A stretch of 64,000 nt of DNA, from contig NZ_FONH01000008.1 of the NCBI RefSeq assembly GCF_900112865.1, positions 1 to 64,000 of the forward strand, written 5' to 3'. The stretch comes from Dyella marensis (lineage in GTDB: Bacteria > Pseudomonadota > Gammaproteobacteria > Xanthomonadales > Rhodanobacteraceae). Position 1 is the stretch's first letter, and each line of letters begins with the position of its first letter. The notes beneath the pieces were generated by a model, which saw only the letters and a program-made list of their open reading frames with translations, did no database searches and was not told where the DNA came from. The translations under genes were made by a program, and so were the position numbers. Below, piece by piece: positions 1 to 9,950 of this stretch.

Positions 1-1405
<1,405 letters not shown>

Positions 1406-1412
1406 GGCAGTC

Positions 1413-2000
1413 ATGGCCCACTATCAACACTCCAGCGCGATCGTCGACGAAGGCGCCCAGATCGGCGAAGGCTCGCGCGTGTGGCACTTCGTGCATGTCT
1501 GCGGCGGCGCGCGCATCGGCAAGGGCGTGTCGCTGGGCCAGAATGTCTTCGTCGGCAACCGGGTCAGCATCGGCGACCACTGCAAGGTGCAGAACAACGT
1601 CTCGGTGTACGACAACGTGACGCTGGAAGAGGGCGTGTTCTGCGGCCCCAGCATGGTGTTCACCAATGTCTACAATCCACGCTCGCTGATCGAGCGCAAG
1701 GACGAGTACCGCGACACCCTGGTCAAGCGCGGCGCCACCCTCGGCGCCAACTGCACCATCGTCTGCGGCATCACCATCGGCGAGTACGCCTTCGTCGGCG
1801 CCGGCGCGGTGGTCACCCAGGACGTGTCGCCCTACGCGCTGATGGTCGGCGTGCCGGCGCGCCAGATCGGCTGGATGAGCGAGTACGGCGAGCAGCTGGA
1901 CCTGCCGCTCAGCGGCGCGGGCGAGGCGCTGTGCCCGCACACCGGCACGCGCTACGTGCTGCGCGACGGGCGTGTCCGCCGCGAGGAGGTGACCGCGTGA
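1413..2000 (+). CDS. wlbB: UDP-2-acetamido-3-amino-2,3-dideoxyglucuronate N-acetyltransferase (WlbB/WbpD)
   Basis: A 195-residue left-handed beta-helix acetyltransferase built from hexapeptide repeats (for example [20 protein letters not shown]) with [22 protein letters not shown] near the end. WlbB/WbpD transfers acetyl from acetyl-CoA to the 3-amino group made by WlbC. The start at ATG 1413 gives [18 protein letters not shown] and lies 7 bases after the wlbA stop; the longer upstream open frame runs through wlbA and is spurious. The C-terminal ~35 residues ([20 protein letters not shown]) look like the short tail common in this family. The stop overlaps the GTG start of wlbC. Confidence 0.9.
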   Translation: MAHYQHSSAIVDEGAQIGEGSRVWHFVHVCGGARIGKGVSLGQNVFVGNRVSIGDHCKVQNNVSVYDNVTLEEGVFCGPSMVFTNVYNPRSLIERKDEYRDTLVKRGATLGANCTIVCGITIGEYAFVGAGAVVTQDVSPYALMVGVPARQIGWMSEYGEQLDLPLSGAGEALCPHTGTRYVLRDGRVRREEVTA

Positions 2001-3088
2001 TCGACTTCATCGACCTCAAGGCGCAGCAGGCGCGCATCAAGGCGCACATCGACGAAGGCATCCAGCGCGTGCTCGCGCACGGGCAGTTCATCCTCGGTCC
2101 CGAGGTGGCGGAACTGGAAGAAAAGCTCGCCGCCTATGTCGGCGCGAAGCATTGCATCAGCTGCGCCAACGGCACCGATGCGCTGCAGATCGCGCTGATG
2201 GCGCTGGGCGTGGGCCCCGGCGACGAAGTGATCATGCCCGGCTTCACCTACATCGCCACCGCCGAGACGGCGGCGATCCTGCGTGCGAAGCCGGTGTACG
2301 TGGACATCGATCCGCGCACCTTCCTGCTGGACCCGGCGCTGCTGGAAGCGGCCATTACCCCGCGCACCCGCGCGATCGTGCCGGTCTCGCTGTACGGCCA
2401 GTGCGTAGACGCCGATGCGATCAACGCGATCGCCGCGCGCCACGGCATTCCGGTGATCGAGGACGCCGCGCAAAGCTTCGGCGCCACCTACAAGGGCCGG
2501 CGCTCCGGCCATCTCAGCACCATCGCCTGCACCAGTTTCTTCCCGAGCAAGCCGCTGGGCTGCTATGGCGACGGCGGCGCGATGTTCACCGACGACGATG
2601 CGCTGGCCACCGCCATGCGCCAGATCGCGCGGCATGGCCAGGATCGCCGCTACCACCACGTGCGGGTGGGCATGAACAGCCGCCTGGACACGTTGCAGGC
2701 GGCAATCCTGCTGCCCAAGCTGGCGATCCTGGACGAGGAGATCAGCCAGCGCCAGCAAGTCGCGGCGGCGTATGCGCGACATCTGGCCGAGGCCGGCGTG
2801 GAGCCACCGACGGTCGAGGCGCACAACCTCAGCGTGTATGCGCAGTACACCATCCGCGTGGAGGACCGCGAGGCCGTGCAGGCCCGCTTGAAGGAGGCCG
2901 GCGTACCGACCGCGGTGCACTATCCGCTGCCGCTGAACCGCCAGCCCGCCGTGGCGGACGAGAACGCGCAGCTGCCGGTGGGCGACCGGGCCGCGCGCGA
3001 AGTGCTCAGCCTGCCCATGCATCCTTATCTGTCCGATGCACAGATCGCCATGGTGGTCGACGGTCTCGCCACGGTGCCGGCGAGGTAA
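1997..3088 (+). CDS. wlbC: UDP-2-acetamido-2-deoxy-3-oxoglucuronate aminotransferase (WlbC/WbpE)
   Basis: A 363-residue DegT/DnrJ/EryC1/StrS aminotransferase (PLP fold type I). The GTG start ([14 protein letters not shown]) overlaps the wlbB stop and follows a good GAGGAGG ribosome site. The PLP-binding lysine is Lys185 in [25 protein letters not shown] (154-163) carries the aspartate that contacts the pyridine nitrogen. The family transaminates the 3-keto sugar with glutamate. Together wlbABC would make UDP-GlcNAc(3NAc)A. A 2-epimerase (WbpI/WlbD), needed for the manno form, is not seen here. Confidence 0.92.
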   Translation: MIDFIDLKAQQARIKAHIDEGIQRVLAHGQFILGPEVAELEEKLAAYVGAKHCISCANGTDALQIALMALGVGPGDEVIMPGFTYIATAETAAILRAKPVYVDIDPRTFLLDPALLEAAITPRTRAIVPVSLYGQCVDADAINAIAARHGIPVIEDAAQSFGATYKGRRSGHLSTIACTSFFPSKPLGCYGDGGAMFTDDDALATAMRQIARHGQDRRYHHVRVGMNSRLDTLQAAILLPKLAILDEEISQRQQVAAAYARHLAEAGVEPPTVEAHNLSVYAQYTIRVEDREAVQARLKEAGVPTAVHYPLPLNRQPAVADENAQLPVGDRAAREVLSLPMHPYLSDAQIAMVVDGLATVPAR

Positions 3089-3094
3089 GCGGCC

Positions 3095-3586
3095 GTGCTC
3101 GACTTGCTCGCCCGATGCATCAGCGGCTCAGTGGACTGGGCCCAGCGCCGCAGCCATACGCGGCGCCTGCGCGATTATCCCGGCGTCGCCGCCTCGGCGA
3201 CGGTGGGGCTGGGCAGCAAGCTGATCGGGCCGCGCGAGAATTTCCGCATCGGCGAGCACAGCTATCTCAACCAGGCGCACCTGTCCTGCGGGCCGGGCTC
3301 GCGCGTGGTGATCGGTCGCGGCTGCGCGATCGGCTACAACGTGTCGATCAAGGCGCTGACCCACGATCCGGCCAAGCCGACCACCAATGCGGACGGTCCC
3401 CTGCGGCACGTCGAGCGCGATATCGTGATCGGCGACGACTGCTGGATCGGCGACAACGTCTTCATCCGCGACGGCGTGGTGCTGGGCGACCGCATCATCG
3501 TCGGTGCCAACTCGGTGGTGACCCGGTCGTTCGCCGGCAACCAGGTCATCGCCGGCATCCCGGCGCGGGTCATCCGGGAGCGCTGA
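3095..3586 (+). CDS. hexapeptide-repeat acyltransferase (WcaF/maltose-acetyltransferase-like)
   Basis: A 163-residue protein with a GTG start 6 bases after the wlbC stop. The second half has repeated hexapeptide strands (IVIGDDCWIGDNVFIRDG, VGANSVVTRSF) and ends AGIPARVIRER, as in serine/maltose/galactoside acetyltransferase-like enzymes of polysaccharide clusters. The family O-acetylates sugars with acetyl-CoA in the cytoplasm. His364-type catalysis cannot be assigned precisely, but a conserved HDP motif (residues 89-91, ALTHDPAKP) is present. Acceptor sugar is unknown. It is in line with its neighbours and likely co-transcribed. Confidence 0.75.
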   Translation: MLDLLARCISGSVDWAQRRSHTRRLRDYPGVAASATVGLGSKLIGPRENFRIGEHSYLNQAHLSCGPGSRVVIGRGCAIGYNVSIKALTHDPAKPTTNADGPLRHVERDIVIGDDCWIGDNVFIRDGVVLGDRIIVGANSVVTRSFAGNQVIAGIPARVIRER

Positions 3587-3588
3587 CG

Positions 3589-4839
3589 ATGCACGCGCCC
3601 GCCCACCGCGACGACATCCACGTGCTGGTCATACCGTCCTGGTATCCGGCCCGGCCCGGCGACATCAGCGGCAGCTTCTTCCGCGAGCAGGCGCTGGCGC
3701 TGCACTGGCATGGCTGCCAGCTGGGCGTGATCTATCCACAGCTGCGTTCGCTGCGCCACTGGCGCGGCCTGGCCGGCAGCGAGCGCGGCGTGCGGCGCGA
3801 ATTCGACCAGGGCATGCCGGTGCTGCGCTCGCCGGGCGTCAATCCGTTTCCGCTGTTCCATGGCGCCGCCTGTCGCTGGTGGGTGCGCCATGGCCTGAAG
3901 CTGTACCGGCTGTACGTGGCCGAGTTCGGCCGGCCGGACGTGGTGCACGCCCATGCTTCCCTGTATGGCGGCGCGCTGGCGCGGCAACTGTGGTTGCGCG
4001 ATGGCGTGCCCTACGTGCTGACCGAGCACAGCTCGATGTATCCGCGCGGCCGGGTGAGCCGTGTGCAGGCACGCATCGCCCGCGAGGCGGCGCGCGATGC
4101 ACGGCGCCGGTTCGCGGTGAGCGCATCGTTCGGCGCTTTCCTCGAAGGCTATTTCGGAGCCGACGTTGGATCGTGGGAAGTGATGCCGAACATCGTCGAC
4201 GCCTCGTTCGGCGAGCGTCCGCTGGGCGAGCCGGCCGCCGAAGGCCGCTTTGCCTTCCTCACGGTGGGTGGCCTCAACGAGAACAAAGGCATCCACCTGC
4301 TGTTCGAGGCGTTTGCGCGCGGCTTCGCCGACCAGCCGGGTGTGAGCCTGCGCATCGGCGGTCACGGTCCGGAGCGCGCGCGGCTGGAGCGGCTCGCTGT
4401 GCAACTTGGCATCGCCGACCGCGTGACCTTCCTGGGCGCGCTGACACGCCAGCAGGTGGCCGAGGAACTGGCCCGCGCGCAGGCACTGGTGCATCCCAGC
4501 CGCTACGAAACCTTCGGTGTCGCCATCGTGGAGGCGCTGGCCATGGGCCGGCCGGTGGTGGCCACGCGCTGCGGCGGTCCCGAAGGCATCGTCACCGCAC
4601 GCGACGGCCTGCTCGTGCCGGTGGACGATATCGAGGCGCTGGCGCGCGCGATGCGCGAACTGCGCGAGCATATCGATCGCTACGACGCGGCCGCCATTCG
4701 CCTGGCCTGCCTGGAACGCTTCGGCGAAGGCGCGGTGGTCGCGCGGCTGCGCGACACCTACGAAACAGTGGCGGGGCGCGCGCCGCACCAGGCAAGGGAG
4801 CGCGTGGTCGTTCCGCTGCGCCAGGCGGCCGGCCAATGA
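3589..4839 (+). CDS. glycosyltransferase, GT4 family (GT-B fold)
   Basis: A 416-residue GT-B glycosyltransferase. The N-terminal acceptor domain carries VLVIPSWYPARPGDISGSFF and DVVHAHASLYGG. The C-terminal nucleotide-sugar domain carries LTVGGLNENKGIHLL, the EX7E-like segment HPSRYETFGVAIVEALAMG and RPVVATRCGGPEGIV. It would add one sugar to the undecaprenyl-linked repeat unit on the cytoplasmic face. The start is ATG 3589, 2 bases after the acyltransferase stop; the longer open frame upstream is a shadow of wlbC. Its stop overlaps the flippase start. Donor and acceptor cannot be told from sequence. Confidence 0.87.
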   Translation: MHAPAHRDDIHVLVIPSWYPARPGDISGSFFREQALALHWHGCQLGVIYPQLRSLRHWRGLAGSERGVRREFDQGMPVLRSPGVNPFPLFHGAACRWWVRHGLKLYRLYVAEFGRPDVVHAHASLYGGALARQLWLRDGVPYVLTEHSSMYPRGRVSRVQARIAREAARDARRRFAVSASFGAFLEGYFGADVGSWEVMPNIVDASFGERPLGEPAAEGRFAFLTVGGLNENKGIHLLFEAFARGFADQPGVSLRIGGHGPERARLERLAVQLGIADRVTFLGALTRQQVAEELARAQALVHPSRYETFGVAIVEALAMGRPVVATRCGGPEGIVTARDGLLVPVDDIEALARAMRELREHIDRYDAAAIRLACLERFGEGAVVARLRDTYETVAGRAPHQARERVVVPLRQAAGQ

Positions 4840-6305
4840 ACAAGAGCAAGCTGCTCGGCTTCGCCCTCGGTCCGCTCGGTTCGGCGGCGATCGGTTTCGT
4901 CACGCTGCCGATGCTGGCCTGGTTCTTCAGCGCCGAGGACATCGGCCGCATCGCCATGCTGCAGGTGGCGACCAATTTCGCGGTGATCCTGTTCACCTTC
5001 GGGCTGGACCAGAGCTATGCGCGCGAGTACCACGAGACCGCCGACAAGCCGGCGCTGCTGAAGGCGGCGACGCTGCCGGGGCTGGCGACGCTGGCCGTGC
5101 TGCTGCTGGCGTTGCTGGCGCTCAAGCCGGGGCTGCTGTCGCAGGCCTTGTTCGCGGTGGACGACGGCACGCTGAGCGCGATCGCGGCCGCTTCGATCCT
5201 GGCTACCTTCGTCTCGCGCTTCCTCTCGGTGATCCTGCGCATGGAAGAGAAGGGCTTCGCCTTCTCCATGAGCCAGGTGCTGCCCAAGCTGCTGTTCCTC
5301 GCCCTGGTCGTGGCCTATGCGCTGGCGGTGCCCGGGCGCACCTTCCTCATGCTGGTGGCCGCCTACACCGTTTCCATCGTCGCGGTGATGTTCGCCTACG
5401 CCTGGAACACCCGCCATGCCTGGGTGCCGGCGCTGGCGGCGCGGCTGGACCGGCGGCGCCTGCGCCACCTGGTTGCGTTCGGTTTCCCGCTGATCTTCGG
5501 CGGCGTGGCTTCGTGGGCGCTGATGGCGATGGACCGGGTGTTCCTGCGCCAACTGTCGACGCTGACCGAGCTGGGTGTGTTCTCGGTGGCGGCGAGCATC
5601 GCGGCGGCAGCGGGCATCGTCTCCAGCATTTTCTCCACCGTGTGGGCGCCGACCGTGTACCGCTGGGCCGCCGAGGGCGATGCGCAGGCGAAGATCGATG
5701 CGGTGACCCATCACTTGCTGGCCGCGGTGGTGCTGATCTTCGTCGCCACCGGCCTGCTGTCCTGGGTGCTGGCGCTGGTGCTGCCGGCGACCTACGACCG
5801 CGTGCAATACATCGTCGCGGCCAGCCTGGCGCCGCCGTTGCTGTATGCGCTGTCCGAGTGCGCGGCGGTCGGCATCAGCCTCGCGCGGCGCAGCATGTAC
5901 TCGATGGCGGCGTCGTTCCTCGCGGCGGCGGCGAATGTCGCCGGAAATTACCTGCTGGTGCCGCGCCTGGGCGCGGGTGGCGCGGCGATCTCCACGGCAG
6001 TGTCGTTCCTGCTGTTCCTGGTCGTGCGCACCGAGTTCTCCTGCCGCGTCTGGCGCCCGGTGCCACGCGTGCGCCTTTATCTGGCGACGACCGCAGTGAC
6101 GGCGCTGGCGGTGGCCTTCGTGCTGTACGGCGAGCGCCATCGCGGCCTGTTCCTTTTGATGTGGGCCGGCCTCGGGCTGCTGTCGCTGGCCTGGTTCCGC
6201 TCTTCGCTTTCGCTGGCGGCGCGAGCCTGCGCGAAGGCCATGCAAGGTGTGCGGTTGCGGGCGACGGGTCTGTCGCCGGGACTGCGCAGGAATGGAGTGC
6301 AATGA
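4836..6305 (+). CDS. wzx: O-unit flippase (Wzx-like, MOP superfamily)
   Basis: A 489-residue polytopic protein with about 12-14 hydrophobic segments spread over its whole length, beginning LLGFALGPLGSAAIGFVTLPMLAWFF. This layout and the early lone 'SAEDIGRIAMLQ' loop fit the polysaccharide-biosynthesis (PF01943/PF13440-like) flippases. The role is to move the completed lipid-linked repeat unit across the inner membrane for Wzy. ATG 4836 overlaps the previous stop by 4 bases, and the stop overlaps the next ATG. Wzx proteins are poorly conserved, so the call rests on topology plus the gene neighbourhood. Confidence 0.85.
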   Translation: MNKSKLLGFALGPLGSAAIGFVTLPMLAWFFSAEDIGRIAMLQVATNFAVILFTFGLDQSYAREYHETADKPALLKAATLPGLATLAVLLLALLALKPGLLSQALFAVDDGTLSAIAAASILATFVSRFLSVILRMEEKGFAFSMSQVLPKLLFLALVVAYALAVPGRTFLMLVAAYTVSIVAVMFAYAWNTRHAWVPALAARLDRRRLRHLVAFGFPLIFGGVASWALMAMDRVFLRQLSTLTELGVFSVAASIAAAAGIVSSIFSTVWAPTVYRWAAEGDAQAKIDAVTHHLLAAVVLIFVATGLLSWVLALVLPATYDRVQYIVAASLAPPLLYALSECAAVGISLARRSMYSMAASFLAAAANVAGNYLLVPRLGAGGAAISTAVSFLLFLVVRTEFSCRVWRPVPRVRLYLATTAVTALAVAFVLYGERHRGLFLLMWAGLGLLSLAWFRSSLSLAARACAKAMQGVRLRATGLSPGLRRNGVQ

Positions 6306-7564
6306 GCAAGGTCAATCTCTTCCTGTTCGCCGCCCATCATGCGACCGGCAACGTCGCGGCGCAGCGCTTCAAGGGCCTGGTGAAATACCTGGACGCGGAC
6401 CGCTACCGCGTGCACGTGCTCGCGCGCGAGCACGGCGCGGCATCGAACCTGCCGGTGTCGCCCGCGGTGGAAGTGATTCCCTTGCCCGGCCATTGCGTGG
6501 GCAGCGAATCGTCGCTGGCGTCGTCGCTGCTGAGCATGGCTTCGGCCTTCGTGCCTTCGCTGCCATTCTCGGCCGCTGCACGAGGCGACGCGGCCACGCG
6601 TCCCTGGCTGGTCAATGCGTTGGCCGAAGCGGACCGGCGCTGCAGCGAGCGCCTGGCCGCGGGCGAACGCTGCGTCGCGGTCGGCACGTATTCGCCGATC
6701 GATGCCCTGATCGCCGCCGCCAGCCTGGCCTCGCGCCATGGCCTGCCGTGCATCCAGGATTTCCGCGACGGGCTGGTGTTCGAGCCGCTGGGCCGTGCCG
6801 GCAGGCTCGCCGACACCGCGCGCCGCCTGATCGAGGCGCGCGTGATCGACGCGGCCAGCCTGGTCACCTCGGTCAGCCCCGCGCTGGTGGAGGATTTCGC
6901 GCGCCGCTATCCGGGCAAGCGCGTCGGCCTGCTGCCGAACGGCTTCGATCCGGACGACTTCGCCGCGCACCTGGACGAGGATGCCCAGGAGGCGGCCGCG
7001 CTGCTGGCGCGGCAGATTCCGGAAGGCGCGCAGTTGATCGGCCACTTCGGCCGCGTCGGCGCCAGCGATGCTTCCGCGTCGGACAGCCTGGACCGCTTCG
7101 TGTCGCTGATGAACGCCATCGAGGACGGCCACGCGCGCCGCCACGTGCTGTTCGTCGGCGAGCTGACCGCGCGCGAGAAGCAATCGCTGGAGCGCGCGCG
7201 CTTCGGCGTCACCACGCTCAAGCCGGTGCGGCGCGGCCTGGCATTGCAGCTGATGAAGCGCTGCGACCGCCTGCTGCTGCTCACCGGCAATCGCGTGTGC
7301 TGCGCCACCGGCAAGGTGTTCGAGTACCTGGCCTCGGGCGTGCCGGTGGTGTGCGTGTCCGGCGTCGAGAACGCGGCCTCGTCGATCCTGGCCGAGACCG
7401 GCGCCGGCCAGACCCTGGTGACGCAAGGCGGCGGCGAGAGCGCCGAAGCCCTGCGCCGGATGATCGCCGCGCCGGCGGAAGGACGCCGCGAGATCGGCGC
7501 CTACAGCAAGGTGGCGCAGGCCGGCGTGCTGGATCGCTGGATCGCCGACATGGTGGCCTTATGA
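6302..7564 (+). CDS. glycosyltransferase, GT-B fold (GT4-like)
   Basis: A 420-residue putative GT-B enzyme. The N-terminal part has GNVAAQRFKGLVKYLDADRY and a hydrophobic TYSPIDALIAAASLA strand. VSPALVEDF and LLPNGFDPDDF sit at the usual domain junction. The C-terminal donor domain has LIGHFGRVG, LLLLTGNRVCCATGKVFEYLA and GVPVVCVSG. The E-x7-E motif is less obvious than in the other glycosyltransferases here, so the exact family is open. It lies between wzx and wzy, with 4-base overlaps on both sides, and is probably part of repeat-unit assembly. Confidence 0.75.
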   Translation: MSKVNLFLFAAHHATGNVAAQRFKGLVKYLDADRYRVHVLAREHGAASNLPVSPAVEVIPLPGHCVGSESSLASSLLSMASAFVPSLPFSAAARGDAATRPWLVNALAEADRRCSERLAAGERCVAVGTYSPIDALIAAASLASRHGLPCIQDFRDGLVFEPLGRAGRLADTARRLIEARVIDAASLVTSVSPALVEDFARRYPGKRVGLLPNGFDPDDFAAHLDEDAQEAAALLARQIPEGAQLIGHFGRVGASDASASDSLDRFVSLMNAIEDGHARRHVLFVGELTAREKQSLERARFGVTTLKPVRRGLALQLMKRCDRLLLLTGNRVCCATGKVFEYLASGVPVVCVSGVENAASSILAETGAGQTLVTQGGGESAEALRRMIAAPAEGRREIGAYSKVAQAGVLDRWIADMVAL

Positions 7565-8868
7565 ATCCGTCCGCGAATCCTTCGATGCATGGCGTGCCCG
7601 GCCCGGTGCCGATGAGCGAGCGCAGCATCACGCGCCGGCACCTGTTCCTGCTGGCGGCCATCGGCCTGCTGTTCCTGGCGGTGGTGATCCCCAATTCGCT
7701 GCCGGTGCCCACCGCGGCGATGCTCGGCGTGACGGCCGTCCTCGCGCTGCCGGGCTTCCGCTTCGGCCTGGGCTTCAAGAAGCTGCTGGCGCTGTACATG
7801 TGCACGGCGATGGTCACGGTGATCTATACCGCCATCGGCTATCTCAACGATGCGCCGCCGGAAGCCGCGGCGCAGATGCTGGTGATCTACATCCTCTCGC
7901 CGCTGCTGTGGATGCTGGTGGCGGCAGGCCTGATGCGCGCGCCGGGGCCGCAGCGCCTGGTCGACTGGTTCGCCGTGCTGACCGTGTTCGCCTGCGCCAG
8001 CGTGGCCTTGTACTTCTATCTGTACTTCCGCTACGGCGCCGACGCGGTGTCGTTCTTCTTCAAGGGGCAGGCCAACATCAACCTGCAGGGCGGTTTTGCC
8101 GGCGCCATCATGCACGTGTACGGCTCGCTGATCTTCCTGGCCGGCGGCTTCTTCAGTTCGCCGGAACTGATCCGCAGCCGCCTGCTGCGCATGGCGGTGC
8201 TGGCGATGATCTTCGTCTGCGCGGTGACCTCGGGCCGCTCGGCGCTGATCCTGGCGATTCCGGTGGGCTGGGTGCTGGGCCGCCTGCTGGCCTCGCGCAC
8301 GGTGGGTTTCCAGCGCAGCCTGCGTTCGCCGCTCACGCGGCTGGTGAAGGTGGGCCTGCCGATGGCGGTGGGCATGGTGGCGGTGGTGATCCTGCTGCAG
8401 ACCTATACCAGCGTGCGCCTGGACGTGATCTACGACAGCTTCGCCGACAAGCTCAGTTCCGGCGGCGGCAGCTCGCGCGTGGGCATGGCCGGCTCGCTGT
8501 TCCAGGGCATCCTCGACAACGGCGGCATCGGCGCCGGCCACGGCAAGGGCGTGAGCTTCGTCAGCAGCGCGGAGTATCCGTGGCGCTACGAGCTGGTCTG
8601 GCTGGCCACCATCTATCGCGTCGGCCTGCTCGGCGCGGCGGTGTACGCGTTCCCGTTCCTGGTCTATATCCTGCGCGTGCTGCGCCTGGCCGCGGCCAGG
8701 CAGCTGCCACCGCACCACAAGTTCCTGTTCAGCGCCTTCGTGGCCGCGTTCATCGCCTCCAATACCAATCCCTATATCGAAGCGTTCGCGTTCCAGTGGA
8801 TGTACACCATCCCGCTGGTGGCGCTGTTCGTGGAATTCCCCTCCGGGGTGGAGCGCGTGCCCGCATGA
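7561..8868 (+). CDS. wzy: O-antigen/exopolysaccharide polymerase (Wzy-like)
   Basis: A 435-residue membrane protein with about 10-12 hydrophobic segments. A large soluble loop lies in the second half (about residues 280-345, including SSRVGMAGSLFQGILDNGGIGAG) between transmembrane clusters. This is the Wzy/O-antigen-ligase-like arrangement: a periplasmic loop with a G-rich, R-containing segment. It would polymerise flipped repeat units in the periplasm. The first ~30 residues (MNPSANPSMHGVPGPVPMSERS) are hydrophilic and cytoplasmic. Wzy proteins share little sequence; the call depends on topology and on lying beside wzx. WaaL-type ligase is the main alternative. Confidence 0.75.
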   Translation: MNPSANPSMHGVPGPVPMSERSITRRHLFLLAAIGLLFLAVVIPNSLPVPTAAMLGVTAVLALPGFRFGLGFKKLLALYMCTAMVTVIYTAIGYLNDAPPEAAAQMLVIYILSPLLWMLVAAGLMRAPGPQRLVDWFAVLTVFACASVALYFYLYFRYGADAVSFFFKGQANINLQGGFAGAIMHVYGSLIFLAGGFFSSPELIRSRLLRMAVLAMIFVCAVTSGRSALILAIPVGWVLGRLLASRTVGFQRSLRSPLTRLVKVGLPMAVGMVAVVILLQTYTSVRLDVIYDSFADKLSSGGGSSRVGMAGSLFQGILDNGGIGAGHGKGVSFVSSAEYPWRYELVWLATIYRVGLLGAAVYAFPFLVYILRVLRLAAARQLPPHHKFLFSAFVAAFIASNTNPYIEAFAFQWMYTIPLVALFVEFPSGVERVPA

Positions 8869-9950
8869 AGCGCCTGAAAGTGATCCTGTTCTCCCGTTAT
8901 TCCAGGCTGGGGCCGAGCACGCGCCTGCGCAGCCTGCAGTACCTGGAAGAACTGGAGCGTCGCGGCATCGACGTGGACGTGCACGAGCTGTTTCCGGATT
9001 CGTACCTGGAAGGTCTGTACGGCGGCAGCCCGCAGGCGACCAAGTACACCGCGTGGCGCTACTACGGCCGGCGCATCGCCGAGCTGCTGCGGCGCGGCGG
9101 GCACGACCTGGCCTGGATCGAGGGCGAACTGTTTCCGTACCTGCCGTATGGGCTGGAAGCGATGCTGTCGCTGCATGCGCGGCCCTACGTGGTCGACTAT
9201 GACGATGCGCTGTTCCACAAGTACGACCTCTCGCCCAGCCCGGTGGTACGCCGCGTGCTGGGCCGCAAGATCGACCGCGTGATGGCGCGCTCGGCCTGCG
9301 TGATCGCCGGCAATCCCTATCTGGCCGCGCGCGCCGAGCAGGCGAGGGCCGGCCGGGTGGAGATCATCCCCACGGTGGTGGACCAGCTGCGCTACGACAC
9401 GGTGGAACATGGCGGCCGCGCGCAGCCGGTGATCGGCTGGATCGGCTCGCCGGCCACCGAGCACTACGCGCTGGACCTGCGCGACGTGCTGCTGGACGTC
9501 TGCGCCAACGGCGCCGCGCGCCTGCTGCTGGTCGGTGCGCGGCCGGAAGTGGCGGCGCAGTTCGACGGCGTGGCGGTGGACGTGCTGCCGTGGTCGGAGG
9601 AGACCGAGGCCCAGCTGATCGCCAACATGGACGTCGGCATCATGCCGCTGCGCGACGGGCCGTGGGAACGCGGCAAGTGCGGCTACAAGATCATCCAGTA
9701 CATGGCCTGCGGCCTGCCGGTGGTGGCTTCGCCGGTGGGCGTGAACGCGGACATCGTGCGGCACGGCGACAACGGCTTCCTCGCCTCCAACGACGAGGAA
9801 TGGCGCCAGGGCCTGCGGCAGCTGATCGGCAGCCCTGAGCTGCGCGCGCGCCAGGGCCGCGCCGGCCGCCATCGCGTGGAAGACCACTACAGCCTGGCCT
9901 CGCAGGCTCCGCGCCTGGCGGAAGTGCTGCGCAATGCGGAGGTGCGCTGA
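8865..9950 (+). CDS. glycosyltransferase, GT4 family
   Basis: A 361-residue GT-B protein. The N-terminus KVILFSRYSRLGPSTRLRSLQYLEELE is typical of the 'glycosyltransferase family 1/4' proteins in exopolysaccharide clusters. VVDYDDALFHKYD and IAGNPYLA follow. The donor domain has IGWIGSPATEHY, ANMDVGIMPLRDGPWERGKCGYKIIQYMA (the GxKxxxYMA donor signature) and LPVVASPVGVNADIV. It would add one sugar in repeat-unit synthesis. ATG overlaps the wzy stop and its stop overlaps the asnB-like ATG. Specificity is unknown. Confidence 0.87.
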   Translation: MKRLKVILFSRYSRLGPSTRLRSLQYLEELERRGIDVDVHELFPDSYLEGLYGGSPQATKYTAWRYYGRRIAELLRRGGHDLAWIEGELFPYLPYGLEAMLSLHARPYVVDYDDALFHKYDLSPSPVVRRVLGRKIDRVMARSACVIAGNPYLAARAEQARAGRVEIIPTVVDQLRYDTVEHGGRAQPVIGWIGSPATEHYALDLRDVLLDVCANGAARLLLVGARPEVAAQFDGVAVDVLPWSEETEAQLIANMDVGIMPLRDGPWERGKCGYKIIQYMACGLPVVASPVGVNADIVRHGDNGFLASNDEEWRQGLRQLIGSPELRARQGRAGRHRVEDHYSLASQAPRLAEVLRNAEVR